From: Pseudomonadota bacterium
Lineage (GTDB): Bacteria > Myxococcota > Myxococcia > Myxococcales > Myxococcaceae
NCBI GenBank assembly: GCA_023426545.1
Contig: JAFAAN010000175.1
Location: forward strand, 62,001-126,000
Direction: 5' to 3'
DNA length: 64,000 bases
The position numbers were made by a program, and so were the translations under genes. Below, in pieces: positions 1 through 8,948 of the stretch (position 1 is its first letter; each line of letters opens with the position of its first letter). A model generated the notes under the pieces. It searched no databases, was not told where the DNA came from, and was given only the letters and a program-made list of their open reading frames with translations.

Positions 1-717
1 CTGATCTTCGACCTGGGCACGGGAGCCCGCGCCCTGGGCCACGCGCTGCTCGCGAAGAAGAAGCCGGTGCGCGGCTCCATCTTCATCTCGCACTACCACT
101 ACGACCATCTGCAGGGGCTGCCCTTCTTCGGCCCCATGTACCTGCCCACCAGCGCGCTGGACGTCTACGGGCCGTCGCGCAACGGGCAATCGGTGAAGGA
201 GCTCCTCAGCGGGCAGATGGCGCCCCCCTACTTCCCGGTGACGGCGGACGGCGTGTTCCGGGCGCGGCTCACGTACACGGACCTGACGGCCACGCAGACG
301 CTCACGCTGGGCCCCGCGAAGGTACGGACCCTCGAGCTGAACCACCCGGGCGGCAACCTGGGCTACCGCGTCGAGTGCCAGGGCCGCTCACTGGTGTACG
401 CCACGGACCTGGAGCACGGCACGGAGATGGACGCCGCCTTCTACGCGTTCGCCCAGGACGCGGACGTCCTCATCTACGACGCCATGTACACCGAGGACGA
501 GTACCACGGCCGCACCGGACCGGCCCGCAAGGGCTGGGGCCACTCCACGTGGCAGGCCGCCGTGCGCGCGGCTGACGAGGCGGGCGTGAAGAAGCTCGTG
601 CTCTTCCACCACGACCCGTCGCGTGACGACGCGGGCCTGGACCGGCTGCTGCGTCAGGCCCGCAAGCACCGCCCCGAGGCCATCGCCGCCCGCGAGTCGC
701 TCGTCATCAAGCTGTAG
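1..717 (+). CDS. Metallo-beta-lactamase-fold hydrolase, 3' part
   Basis: The reading frame is open from the first base, so the start lies outside the window and 238 codons are visible. The metal-binding signature of the MBL fold, HYHYDH, is at about residues 31-36, and later histidine and aspartate positions (LELNHPGG, YATDLEHG, LFHHDPSR) fit the remaining ligands of a dinuclear metal site. The order of these motifs resembles the RNase Z/PhnP-like branch. Substrate is unknown. The gene is convergent with lipB-NUDIX and overlaps its end by 11 bp (707-717), so no intergenic terminator can exist here. Confidence 0.85.
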   Translation: MIFDLGTGARALGHALLAKKKPVRGSIFISHYHYDHLQGLPFFGPMYLPTSALDVYGPSRNGQSVKELLSGQMAPPYFPVTADGVFRARLTYTDLTATQTLTLGPAKVRTLELNHPGGNLGYRVECQGRSLVYATDLEHGTEMDAAFYAFAQDADVLIYDAMYTEDEYHGRTGPARKGWGHSTWQAAVRAADEAGVKKLVLFHHDPSRDDAGLDRLLRQARKHRPEAIAARESLVIKL

Positions 718-1801
718 GGCCCCGCGCGGCGGCAACCGCGCGCCTCACCGTCTCGCGCAGGCCCCGGAAGGGCAACCGCTCCAGGGCCGTGGGCACGTCC
801 ACCCACTCGAAGGCGTCATGTTCGGCGCTCAGGCGCACGTCCGCGTCCGGAGGGACATGGGCGGCGAAACCACTCTCCTCGACGAGCCGCGGGGGAAGCG
901 CTTCGCCCAGCGCGAACGCGTGCCGGTAGTCCAGGTCCACCAAGGGCAGGCGCAGGCCGGTCTCCTCTTCCAATTCGCGGGCCGCGGCCTGCGCTGGAGA
1001 CTCCCCTGCTTCGAGGCGGCCCGTGAGCACCTGCCAGAAGCCTCCCCGCTCCGGCCGGCGTCGAACCAGCAGCACACGCGCCTCGGCGCCGTGGCCCCTC
1101 ACCACCGCGATGCTCACCGTCCGCAACGGGGGCGGCGCGTCCACCCGCTCGCTGTCGAACACGGCGCAGAAGCTGTTGGCGATGGCATCCTCCACCTCCG
1201 CCATGGGCAACGCGCGGCCCAGCTCACGCTGCATGGACGTGACGCCCGCCTCGCGGATGCCACACGGGACGATGAGCTGGAAGTGGTCCAGGTTCGTGTT
1301 CACGTTGAGCGCGAAGCCATGCGTCGTAAGCCAGCGGGACAGGTGAACGCCGATGGCGGCGACCTTGCGCGCATCCGGCGCCCCCTCCTCGCCAATCCAG
1401 ACGCCGGGCCACTTGGGGATGGGACCTGCGGTGATACCCCACTGCGCCAGCACGTCCATGATGGAGCGCTCCACGTCGCGCACGTAGCGGCGCACGTCCC
1501 GCCGGCCCTCCGACAGCAGGAAGAGGGGGTAGCCCACGAGCTGGCCGGGCCCGTGGTACGTGACGTCTCCCCCGCGGTTGGTCTCGAAGATCTCCGCGCC
1601 TTCCTTCGCCAACTGGGCGTCGCTGGCGACGATGTTCTCCCGCTTCGCGGCCCGGCCGAGCGTGAGCACGGGCGGGTGCTCCAGCAGCAGCAGCACGTCG
1701 CCAGAGAGCCCTTGCCGGCGGGACTCACTGAAGAGGCGCATCAGCTCGAGGCCGTCCTCGTACTCCACCCGGCCCAGCCGGTAGACAGTGATGGTGTTCA
1801 T
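707..1801 (-). CDS. lipB: Lipoyl(octanoyl) transferase LipB fused to a C-terminal NUDIX hydrolase domain
   Basis: The N-terminal ~215 residues are LipB, which moves octanoyl from acyl carrier protein to lipoyl domains. Visible are the RGGDVTYHGPGQ motif (76-87), the catalytic lysine in RKVAAIG (K146) and the acyl-accepting cysteine in VPCGI (C180). Residues ~228-355 form a NUDIX domain with a complete box: GRLEAGE, then RELEEETG (about 261-283). LipB is normally ~210-230 residues, so this 364-residue protein is a fusion. I chose the ATG at 1801 because it overlaps the stop of the upstream AAA gene (ATGA) and the LipB fold begins right there. The NUDIX substrate cannot be told from sequence. 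Confidence 0.9.
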   Translation of the reverse strand: MNTITVYRLGRVEYEDGLELMRLFSESRRQGLSGDVLLLLEHPPVLTLGRAAKRENIVASDAQLAKEGAEIFETNRGGDVTYHGPGQLVGYPLFLLSEGRRDVRRYVRDVERSIMDVLAQWGITAGPIPKWPGVWIGEEGAPDARKVAAIGVHLSRWLTTHGFALNVNTNLDHFQLIVPCGIREAGVTSMQRELGRALPMAEVEDAIANSFCAVFDSERVDAPPPLRTVSIAVVRGHGAEARVLLVRRRPERGGFWQVLTGRLEAGESPAQAAARELEEETGLRLPLVDLDYRHAFALGEALPPRLVEESGFAAHVPPDADVRLSAEHDAFEWVDVPTALERLPFRGLRETVRRAVAAARGPTA

Positions 1802-3198
1802 GGCGTTCGCTTCCTTCGGGCCTTGCGAGGGGCGGCGGGCTTCGCCGCGGGCTCCAGGTGCCATGTCCCCGTGGGCACCCGGTTGAGGAGGGCGTGCAGC
1901 TCATGGCCCGCGCGGGGCGAGCGACCCGCCTCGGTGGCCAGCGCGGCGAGCACGTCCTCGGAGAGGGACACCACCGGCTCTCGCGAGGCCAGACGCGCGC
2001 GGGCAATCTCCACGAACTCGGACTGCGTGGGGACGCGCAGCGGCAGCAGCACCTGCACGTGCTCCAGGAGGCTTGTTGGCACGGCGCCCCGGACGGCCTG
2101 ACTGAGCGAGGCCGTGGTTGGCAGCAGCAGGGTGCGCGCGTCGCTGCGCAGCGCGAGGCCTTGAAGCTCTGGAGCATGGCCCCGCGCGCTGAGGACGACG
2201 GTGGGCCGGCGGTGGCGGGCCAGGAAGGACTGCAGCGTCGCCAGGGATTCGGCGCTCAGCCTCTCCACGTCCTCCACCAGCAGCGCGCGCGCGGCGGAGG
2301 CCCCGTCCAGGTCGGCAACCGAGGTGATGACGCCCTGCCCCTCTCGCTGGAGCTGCTGGAACCAGGTGCTCTTCCCAGTCCCTTCGGGCCCGACGACGAG
2401 GAGGCACCGCGTCTGCGCCTGGAGTGACTGCGTCAGCAGGTCCCGGACCGCGTCCTGCCCCACGAGGCCCACGACGGACTCCGCCGCGAGGGGGGCCCGG
2501 GAGACCGGCGGCGGCGGCGCGGGTGGGACGTCTTCCAGCAGGGACTGGGATTCGAGCAGGCAGCTCTTGCAGATGAAGGCCCCCGCGGGCCCCGCGACCA
2601 GGTCCCCCGTGTCGGCATGAGGCCGGCAGCAGAACGAGCACCACGCGTCGAGCGCCGCGTCCGCGCGCGTGGGTCCCCGCTCGATGAGGCGGACCTCGCG
2701 ACGGCGCCGAGGCCGGGCCTCCTCGGGGGCGTCAGCCGTTTCCGCGACCTGGGCAAGCTGCGCGTCGAGCCGCTGGAGGTCTTCCACGACCTCTCTCTCG
2801 ATGACCCACGCCTGCGCCGCGTCGCGAGGGGCCTCGTCGCTGGCATGCAACGCGGCCTCACGCAGGGCGTCCTCGATGAGCCGCTGCCGCTGGACGCCCT
2901 CCGGCAAGGGCTCCGCGTCCAGGGAGCGCTCCAGCGGCGCGTCCTCATCGTCCTCCACCGGCCGCCACGCGAGCAGGGTCTCCGGCAGCCACTCCAGCCG
3001 GTTCACCTCCTCCGCGATGTCCCCCCGGCGCCCATCCAACCTGAGCGCGTGGCGTAGCAGCTGCAACGCCCGGGGCGTCTTGCCCGCGTCGCGGTACAGC
3101 GCCGCTGCTTTCTGGAGGCACTCGACCGCACGGGCCACATCGCCCTGCATCTCGGCGGACTGCGCGGCGCGGATCAGCTCGCGAGGGTTCTCGGCCAT
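1798..3198 (-). CDS. ClpX-type zinc-finger protein with P-loop ATPase domain
   Basis: 466 residues. The N-terminus (1-60) looks like a TPR-like helical repeat; a charged linker follows. Around residues 195-225 there is a C4 zinc finger (CSFC ... CKSC) with a GPAGAFIC segment much like the ClpX zinc-binding domain. A P-loop (GPEGTGKST) and a Walker B-like stretch (ALLVEDVERL) follow, giving an AAA-like ATPase, but the ClpX pore loops and hexamer features are not recognisable, so this is not ClpX. The start ATG at 3198 precedes the conserved part; the longer open frame upstream is low-complexity. It sits between the E2 gene and lipB, with the latter start overlapping its stop. Function unknown. 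Confidence 0.75.
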   Translation of the reverse strand: MAENPRELIRAAQSAEMQGDVARAVECLQKAAALYRDAGKTPRALQLLRHALRLDGRRGDIAEEVNRLEWLPETLLAWRPVEDDEDAPLERSLDAEPLPEGVQRQRLIEDALREAALHASDEAPRDAAQAWVIEREVVEDLQRLDAQLAQVAETADAPEEARPRRRREVRLIERGPTRADAALDAWCSFCCRPHADTGDLVAGPAGAFICKSCLLESQSLLEDVPPAPPPPVSRAPLAAESVVGLVGQDAVRDLLTQSLQAQTRCLLVVGPEGTGKSTWFQQLQREGQGVITSVADLDGASAARALLVEDVERLSAESLATLQSFLARHRRPTVVLSARGHAPELQGLALRSDARTLLLPTTASLSQAVRGAVPTSLLEHVQVLLPLRVPTQSEFVEIARARLASREPVVSLSEDVLAALATEAGRSPRAGHELHALLNRVPTGTWHLEPAAKPAAPRKARRKRTP

Positions 3199-3352
3199 AC
3201 AGGGAGAGCCTAACCGGCCCGAGTCACCCGCGCGCGGCTCTCGTCGAGGGCCGCCGCTGCGGAGAGGCGCTCTCAGGGCCGGCTCCAGGGCCCGAGAGCG
3301 GGGCCTCCACGCCCCGGCACCTCCGGGGCGCGGCGCCACCACGACGCACGGC

Positions 3353-4612
3353 TCACGCCATGGCCAGGAACAGGAGGTCCGGCTTCTCCAGGTACTTGAT
3401 GATCTCGTACGTGAAGTCCGCCGCCACCGAACCATCGATGACGCGGTGGTCGCACGACAGCGACAGGTTCATCATGTCGCGGACCACGACCTGGTCCCCC
3501 ACCACGGCCGGGCGCTTGCGCAGCCGGTGCACGCCCAGGATGCCCACCTCGGGGTGGTTGATGATGGGCGTGGCGAAGAGGCCACCGCTCTGCCCCAGCG
3601 AGCTGATGGTGAAGGTGCCGCCCGTCAGCTCCTCCATCTTCAGCTTGCGGTCTCGCGCGGCGGCGCCCAGACGAGACGTCTCGCGCGCCAGCTCCGCCAG
3701 CGTCAGCCGGTCGGCGTTCTTCACCACCGCCACGGTGAGGCCGTCCGGCGTCGCCGCCGCCATGCCGATGTTGTACTCGCCGCGCACCACCAGCTCCTGC
3801 GCCGCCTCGTCGAAGTTCGCGTTGAGGTGCGGGAACTTCTTCAGCGCCGCCACCGTCGCCTTGATGATGAACGGCAGGTAGTTGAGCTTGGTGTTGTCGC
3901 CGGCCGCCGCCAGCTGCGCGTTCAGCCGCGCGCGCAGGGCCACCAGCTCCGTGGCGTCCACTTCCTCCACGAACGCGAAGTGCGGCGCGGTGAACTTCGA
4001 CCGCACCATCTTCTCGGCGATCTTCTTGCGCAGGCCCCGCAGCGGGATGCGCTCGTCGGCCGCGCCCGTGCTGACGGCGGGCGCCGCGGGACGGGCCTGC
4101 TTCGGGGCAGCGGCGGCGACGACGTTCTTCTCGCCGCCTTCCAGGGCCGCGACCACGTCCGCCTTCGTCACGCGCCCCTGCGGGCCCGTGCCAGCAATCG
4201 CCGCGAGGTCCAGCCCGTGCTCACGCGCCATGCGCCGCGTCACCGGCGTGGCCAGCACCTTCGTCGCGGAGGCCGTGGCGCCCGCGCCATTACCCGCCGC
4301 GGGCGCTGCCGCCACGGGCGCCGGCGTCTCCGCCGCGGCGGCGTGTCCCCCGGCCTGCGCCGAAGCGTCGCCTTCGACCTCCAGGGTGACGAGGAGCTGG
4401 TGCACCTTCGCCATGTCGCCTTCATTGCCGTGCGTCTTCACGACACGGCCCGCCTTGGGCGAGGGGACGGTGACGGTGGCCTTGTCCGTCATGACCTCGG
4501 CGAGCACCTGGTCTTCCTTGACGGAGTCCCCCTCCTTCACGTGCCACTTCACCAGCTCACCCTCCATCACGCCTTCACCGAGGTCGGGGAGCTTGAATTC
4601 GAAGATCGCCAT
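3353..4612 (-). CDS. 2-oxoacid dehydrogenase E2 component (dihydrolipoamide acyltransferase)
   Basis: 419 residues in the usual E2 order: one lipoyl domain (1-76, modified lysine in MTDKAT, K44), an Ala/Pro-rich linker, a peripheral subunit-binding domain (~132-168, with TPVTRRMAREHG and GPQGRVTKADV), and the catalytic core ending in HRVIDG (H389, D393). The start is the ATG of MAIFEFKLPDLGEG, the standard beginning of a lipoyl domain. No E1 genes are nearby. lipA lies 59 bp upstream on the same strand and lpdA (E3) further upstream, so modification enzyme and partners are grouped. Family level is certain; pyruvate versus branched-chain specificity is not. Confidence 0.92.
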   Translation of the reverse strand: MAIFEFKLPDLGEGVMEGELVKWHVKEGDSVKEDQVLAEVMTDKATVTVPSPKAGRVVKTHGNEGDMAKVHQLLVTLEVEGDASAQAGGHAAAAETPAPVAAAPAAGNGAGATASATKVLATPVTRRMAREHGLDLAAIAGTGPQGRVTKADVVAALEGGEKNVVAAAAPKQARPAAPAVSTGAADERIPLRGLRKKIAEKMVRSKFTAPHFAFVEEVDATELVALRARLNAQLAAAGDNTKLNYLPFIIKATVAALKKFPHLNANFDEAAQELVVRGEYNIGMAAATPDGLTVAVVKNADRLTLAELARETSRLGAAARDRKLKMEELTGGTFTISSLGQSGGLFATPIINHPEVGILGVHRLRKRPAVVGDQVVVRDMMNLSLSCDHRVIDGSVAADFTYEIIKYLEKPDLLFLAMA

Positions 4613-4671
4613 GGGGTCGTCTTTCCGGGAAGCAGGGGGTGGGGTCAAGCCAGGATTCGGAGCATCACGGC

Positions 4672-5601
4672 TCAGCCGAGCCGCTCGAGCCGCTCACGCT
4701 CCATCAGGCCCTTCATGAAGAATTCGGCGGCCCGGTAGCTGGACCGCACCAGCGGACCGGACGCCACGTAGAGGAAGCCGTAGGACTCGGCCAGCGTCTT
4801 GTACGCCTCGAACTGCGCGGGCGTGACGAAGCGCTCCACGCGCAGGTGGTACTGCGACGGCTGCAGGTACTGGCCCAGCGTCAGCACGTCCACGCCCACG
4901 TCGCGCAGGTCCTTGAACGTCTGCTCCAGCTCCGCGTCCGTCTCCCCCAGGCCCACCATGACGGACGTCTTGGTGTAGAGGCCCTCGGGGCGGTTCTTGA
5001 GGTACTCCAGCACGCGCAGGGACTGGCGGTAGCCGGCGCGCCGGTCGCGCACCGTCGGCGTCAGCCGCTCCACCGTCTCCACGTTGTGCGCCACCACGTG
5101 GGGCTTCGCCTCCGCCACGGTGGTCAGGTCCTTCTCCACGCCCTTGAAGTCCGGGATGAGGACCTCGACGATGGTGCGCGGGCTCTCCCGGCGCAGCTCG
5201 CGGATGGCGGACGCGAAGTGGCTGGCGCCGCCGTCCGGCCGGTCATCCCGGTTCACGGATGTGACGACGATGTACTCCAGGTCCATCTCCTTCACCGCCT
5301 GGGCCAGATGGATGGGCTCCATCGGGTCCAGCGGCGGAGGCGCGCCGACCTTCACGTGGCAGAAGCGGCACGCGCGCGTGCACACCTCGCCCATGAGCAT
5401 CACGGTGGCGGTGCCGCCGCCCCAGCACTCGGCGATGTTCGGGCAGCGAGCCTCCTCGCACACCGTGGCCAGCTTGGTGCGCTTCACGATGGCTTTGACC
5501 CGCTCGTAGCCTTCACCGTGCGGGAGCCGCACCTTCAGCCACTCCGGCTTGCGGGTGGTCTCGGGCACCTGGGGGAGCGGGAACCGGTCGGGAGTCGCCA
5601 T
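4672..5601 (-). CDS. lipA: Lipoyl synthase
   Basis: 309 residues. LipA inserts two sulfurs into octanoyl groups on E2 and H proteins. The auxiliary cluster cysteines (C48, C53, C59; CX4CX5C) and the radical SAM triad CTRACRFC (C74, C78, C81) are both present. The C-terminal RSSY serine that ligates the auxiliary cluster is at about residue 288. The gene sits just upstream of the E2 gene and in the same block as lipB, so the whole lipoylation route is local. Confidence 0.96.
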   Translation of the reverse strand: MATPDRFPLPQVPETTRKPEWLKVRLPHGEGYERVKAIVKRTKLATVCEEARCPNIAECWGGGTATVMLMGEVCTRACRFCHVKVGAPPPLDPMEPIHLAQAVKEMDLEYIVVTSVNRDDRPDGGASHFASAIRELRRESPRTIVEVLIPDFKGVEKDLTTVAEAKPHVVAHNVETVERLTPTVRDRRAGYRQSLRVLEYLKNRPEGLYTKTSVMVGLGETDAELEQTFKDLRDVGVDVLTLGQYLQPSQYHLRVERFVTPAQFEAYKTLAESYGFLYVASGPLVRSSYRAAEFFMKGLMERERLERLG

Positions 5602-5799
5602 GGATCGCGGGCCTTCTATGGGTTGGGCGAGGGACGTTCAAGCGGAAGCCACTAACGCGAGGCGTCAGCATCCACCTGGCGTCTGCCAGTTGTCGCCTCT
5701 CTACTAATGCCCCGGACGCCCATGGGCAGCCTGCGTGCGCACTTCGCACCCGCCTGCCGGGGAGCCGGGACCTCGCGCGGCCGCCAGGGCCGGAAACAG

Positions 5800-5834
5800 C
5801 CAGGGCCGTCCACGGTACACCGGGACGGCCCTGG
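5800..5834 (-). terminator. Hairpin downstream of lpdA
   Basis: A perfect 12-bp inverted repeat (5800-5811 with 5823-5834) and an 11-nt loop lie 26 bp past the lpdA stop. No T-tract follows, as is common in such GC-rich genomes. It suggests lpdA ends its own transcript and lipA starts another. Confidence 0.6.
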
Positions 5835-5859
5835 AGACTTCAGGCGTGGCGCCCGCCGC

Positions 5860-7257
5860 TCAGAAGTGGCGCGGGTGGCCCAGCGTGGCCTCGGCGCCCT
5901 CGTGGACGATCTCCGAGAGCGTCGGGTGGGCGTGGATGGTGTTCGCCAGCTCCTCGGTGGTGATCTCCAGCTTCAGCGCGACGCACGCCTCGGCCAGCAG
6001 CTCGGTGGCGTGTGGGCCGATGAGGTGCACGCCGAGGACCTCGTCGTACTTCCGGTCCGACACGATCTTGATCATGCCGTTGGACTCGTTGGAGATGGCC
6101 GCCTTGGTGACCGCGCCGAAGGGGGCGATGCCCACCTTCACGTCGTAGCCGCGCTCCCGGGCCTTCTTCTCCGTCAGGCCCACCGAGGCGACCTCGGGGT
6201 AGCAGTACGTGGCCGACGGGGTCAGGTCGTAGTTGATGGGCTGCGGGTTCTTGCCCGCGATGTGCTCCACCGCCACCACGCACTCCGCGCTGGCCATGTG
6301 CGCCAGCATCGGCGTGGGGATGACGTCGCCCACGGCGTAGACGTTGGGCTCACTGGTGCGCAGCATCGAGTCGACCTTGATGAAGCCCCGCTCGGCCTGG
6401 ATGTTCGTCTTGTTCAGACCGACGTCTTCCGTCACCGGCGCGCGGCCCACGGCCGACAGGAGGATCTCCGCCTCCAGCGTCTTGGTCTCGTTGCCCACCT
6501 TCATGGTGACGCGAACGCCGTCCGCCGTGTGCTCCACCTTCTCCACCGCGGAGCCGGTGTGCACGTCGATGCCGCGGCGCTTGAAGATCTTCTCCAGCTC
6601 CTTGGAGATGTCCGCGTCCTCGATGGGGAGCAGCGCGGGCATGTACTCCACGATGGAGGTCTTGCTGCCCACGTGGTTGAACACGGAGGCGAACTCACAG
6701 CCGACCGCGCCGGCGCCCAGGACGATGATGCTCTTGGGAACGCGGTCGATCTGCAGGATGGAGTCGCTGTTCAGCACCCGCTTGTGGTCCACGGGGACGT
6801 TGGGCAGGGACTTGGGCACCGAGCCGGTGGCGATGATGATGTTCTTCGCCTCCAGGACCTGCTTGGAGCCGTCCGCGGCGGTGACCTCCACCTTGCCCTT
6901 GCCGGCGATGCGGCCATGGCCCTTCACCACCGTCACCTTGTTCTTCTTCATCAAGAAGTCGATGCCGTTGGCACCCTTGGTGACGACCTTGTCCTTGTGC
7001 TTCATCGCGTTCGGCCAGTTGATGGCCGGGCTGCTCACATCGATGCCGAAGTCGGCCGCCTCGCGGACGTGGTGGAAGAGCTCCGCGGTCCACAGCAAGG
7101 ACTTGGTCGGGATGCAGCCACGGTGGAGGCAGGTGCCGCCCAGCCGCTTGTCCTTCTCGATGATGGCCGTCTTCAGGCCGAGCTGACCCGCGCGAATGGC
7201 ACCCACGTAGCCGCCAGGGCCCGAACCGATGATCACCACGTCGAACGTCTCAGCCAC
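5860..7257 (-). CDS. lpdA: Dihydrolipoyl dehydrogenase (E3)
   Basis: 465 residues. FAD-binding GSGPGG near residue 11, the redox disulfide GGTCLHRGCIPTK (C43/C48), a second NAD-binding GAGAVGCEFA, and the C-terminal HAHPTLSE active-site histidine/glutamate pair are all visible. It reoxidises dihydrolipoamide of 2-oxoacid dehydrogenases. I chose the GTG at 7257: it is preceded at 5 nt by GGAGG and starts with MAETFDVVIIGSG, whereas the longer frame has no family similarity. The gene is divergent from the hypothetical gene starting at 7338. Confidence 0.95.
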   Translation of the reverse strand: MAETFDVVIIGSGPGGYVGAIRAGQLGLKTAIIEKDKRLGGTCLHRGCIPTKSLLWTAELFHHVREAADFGIDVSSPAINWPNAMKHKDKVVTKGANGIDFLMKKNKVTVVKGHGRIAGKGKVEVTAADGSKQVLEAKNIIIATGSVPKSLPNVPVDHKRVLNSDSILQIDRVPKSIIVLGAGAVGCEFASVFNHVGSKTSIVEYMPALLPIEDADISKELEKIFKRRGIDVHTGSAVEKVEHTADGVRVTMKVGNETKTLEAEILLSAVGRAPVTEDVGLNKTNIQAERGFIKVDSMLRTSEPNVYAVGDVIPTPMLAHMASAECVVAVEHIAGKNPQPINYDLTPSATYCYPEVASVGLTEKKARERGYDVKVGIAPFGAVTKAAISNESNGMIKIVSDRKYDEVLGVHLIGPHATELLAEACVALKLEITTEELANTIHAHPTLSEIVHEGAEATLGHPRHF

Positions 7258-7337
7258 GCACGCCTCCGTAATTATTGCGGATGGAACCCGGTGGGGCTGA
7301 TAACCCCCGGTCCCGGTTGGAATCAAGGAGTTTGCTC

Positions 7338-8474
7338 GTGCGCCGTTTCCCGCTCCGAACCCTCCTCTTGATGTTGGCAGCGCTCATCGCCTTTGGACGC
7401 CTCTGGTGCGTGACGCACCCGGCTGAGCCGCCCCATCCTCGCTCGGAGGGCCCGGCCCAGGGCCCCGGAGCGATGGCCGGGTCCCCCGCCCCTCCGGCTC
7501 CCCCCGAGTGCCGCACCCTGGAGCGCAGCCTCGAGAACGCCCTCCGGACCCCCGAGGACTCCGGCGTCCTGACCCAGGCCCGCCGGCAGCTCGACGCGTG
7601 CACGGAGCCGCCCGCCCGCGCGTGTGCGCTCGGCACCGCGCTCGACGCGCGCTCGCCCTTATCCATTGGAGAAGCCACGCCGCTTCGTGGGCTGCTGGGC
7701 ACCCTGTGCGAGCGCTGCCCGCCCGCCGCCAACACCTGCGCCCAGGCCGTGGGACAGGCCCTGCTGGCGGCCGCCGTGAGCCCCCAGGTGGATACCGCCC
7801 GAGCGAAGTGGAACCTGGACCATGCGGGACCGGGGCTGGATGCGGCCTGCGCCTCGCTCGTCCAGCTGGGGCTCGCCCCGGCTGCGCAGTCCGGCATCGA
7901 TGTGCGCCCCCCGGTGCTGGCGCTCGTCGGAGAGCTCGCGCCCCGATGCGCCCAGGGGGGGCAGCTCGATGACGCAGTGCTGCGTGCCGCGGCCTCCAAC
8001 CTGGCCGCGCCGACGCCAGCCCTGGTGGCCCTGGCCGCCGCCCCGGTCGATGGCGCGCCCGAGGTGGTGAAGCCAGACCAGGTCGAGGGCACCGAGCCTG
8101 GATGGCAGGCGTTCGACCGGGACGAGCACACCCGCGTCGCCATTGGCAAGGCGCCCCTCGGAGAGCGCTGGGAGGCGGACGGAGCGCTGCGCGCGAGCTA
8201 CGCGCCCACGCTGAAGCAGCTCGTCGCCGTGCAGGTCCGCGCCACTGGCCCGGGCTCGGTGAGGGCCATCGTCCGGACCCCGAAGGGCGTGGGCCTGACG
8301 GATCCGGAGAAGAACTTCTCCTTCGTCAACCCCACCATCTGCCGCTTCCAGGGCACCGGCCAGTGGGAGCGGTGCCAGCTCCAGGTGGCGCTGCGCGACG
8401 TGGACTCGGTGAGCGTCTTCCCCGAGCGTGAGGACGTCGCGCTGAGCGGGCTGGAGGTCATCGGCGCCCGCTAA
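7338..8474 (+). CDS. Hypothetical membrane-anchored protein
   Basis: 378 residues of unknown family. The GTG start at 7338 is preceded by AAGGAG at 7 nt. Residues 1-25 hold a basic start then a hydrophobic segment (LLLMLAALIAFG), either a signal anchor or a signal peptide. The following part is Pro/Ala-rich and contains several paired cysteines (for example CERCPPAANTC), which suggests an exported protein with disulfides. The C-terminal ~110 residues resemble a beta-sandwich. No function assigned. Confidence 0.7.
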   Translation: MRRFPLRTLLLMLAALIAFGRLWCVTHPAEPPHPRSEGPAQGPGAMAGSPAPPAPPECRTLERSLENALRTPEDSGVLTQARRQLDACTEPPARACALGTALDARSPLSIGEATPLRGLLGTLCERCPPAANTCAQAVGQALLAAAVSPQVDTARAKWNLDHAGPGLDAACASLVQLGLAPAAQSGIDVRPPVLALVGELAPRCAQGGQLDDAVLRAAASNLAAPTPALVALAAAPVDGAPEVVKPDQVEGTEPGWQAFDRDEHTRVAIGKAPLGERWEADGALRASYAPTLKQLVAVQVRATGPGSVRAIVRTPKGVGLTDPEKNFSFVNPTICRFQGTGQWERCQLQVALRDVDSVSVFPEREDVALSGLEVIGAR

Positions 8475-8483
8475 CGGGCGCCG
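8462..8483. terminator. Bidirectional hairpin between convergent genes
   Basis: A perfect 9-bp stem (8462-8470 with 8475-8483) with a 4-nt loop that contains the stop codon of the + gene. It lies between two convergent stops (8474 and 8496), so it can serve both strands. No T-tract. Confidence 0.55.
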
Positions 8484-8495
8484 GAGCCATCCGCT

Positions 8496-8948
8496 TCAGC
8501 TGACGAGGAGGCCACGCTCCTTCGCCATGGCGAAGAGCGGCGTGGCGTCCTTCTTCAGCACCGCGCTCACGTCCTTGATGATGGAGTCACCCGACTTCGC
8601 CACCGAGAGGAAGTTGTCGAAGGTGCGCGTGAGGATGAGCACGCCGGAGATGATGACCCGCTGGAGATTGTGCTGCAGGTCGGAGCCCTCGTAGATGAGC
8701 CACGCCTGCTCCATCCAGGTCCGGCGGCCATCCAGGAGGAACTGGTTGAGGATGGCGCGGTCGTTGGCGTCAGGGACCTTCGACTTCGCGCTCACCGACG
8801 CGATGTAGATGAGCTTCGAGTTGAGCCGCGCGGAGGCCTCCTGAACCTGCGCGAAGAGCAGCGTCATGTCCTCTTTCGTCGGTGGATTGTCCCACCGCGA
8901 AAACACGATTCGGTCGAAGATCTCCGCCTTGTACGTAGGGCCGTTCAC
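8496..8948 (-). CDS. Hypothetical cytoplasmic protein, possibly SpoIIAA/STAS-like
   Basis: 150 residues without signal peptide or membrane segment. The GTG start at 8948 has GGAGG 4 nt upstream and gives VNGPTYKAEIFDRIVF; the longer frame is arginine-rich and unlikely. The alternating strand/helix pattern (DRIVFSRW, KLIYIASV, AWLIYEG) recalls SpoIIAA-like or STAS domains, but I see no diagnostic motif. A short inverted repeat (8952-8956 with 8961-8965) puts the ribosome-binding site in a potential hairpin. Confidence 0.65.
   Translation of the reverse strand: MNGPTYKAEIFDRIVFSRWDNPPTKEDMTLLFAQVQEASARLNSKLIYIASVSAKSKVPDANDRAILNQFLLDGRRTWMEQAWLIYEGSDLQHNLQRVIISGVLILTRTFDNFLSVAKSGDSIIKDVSAVLKKDATPLFAMAKERGLLVS

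Noticed and set aside
1..717. Beta-lactamase or arylsulfatase call for the first gene
   Set aside because: Only the generic MBL metal motif is visible and the start is outside the window, so no specific activity is supported.
623..2101. Long + strand open frame of 492 codons
   Set aside because: It is antisense to lipB-NUDIX, is rich in Arg/His/Gln as mirror frames of GC-rich genes are, and has no domain.
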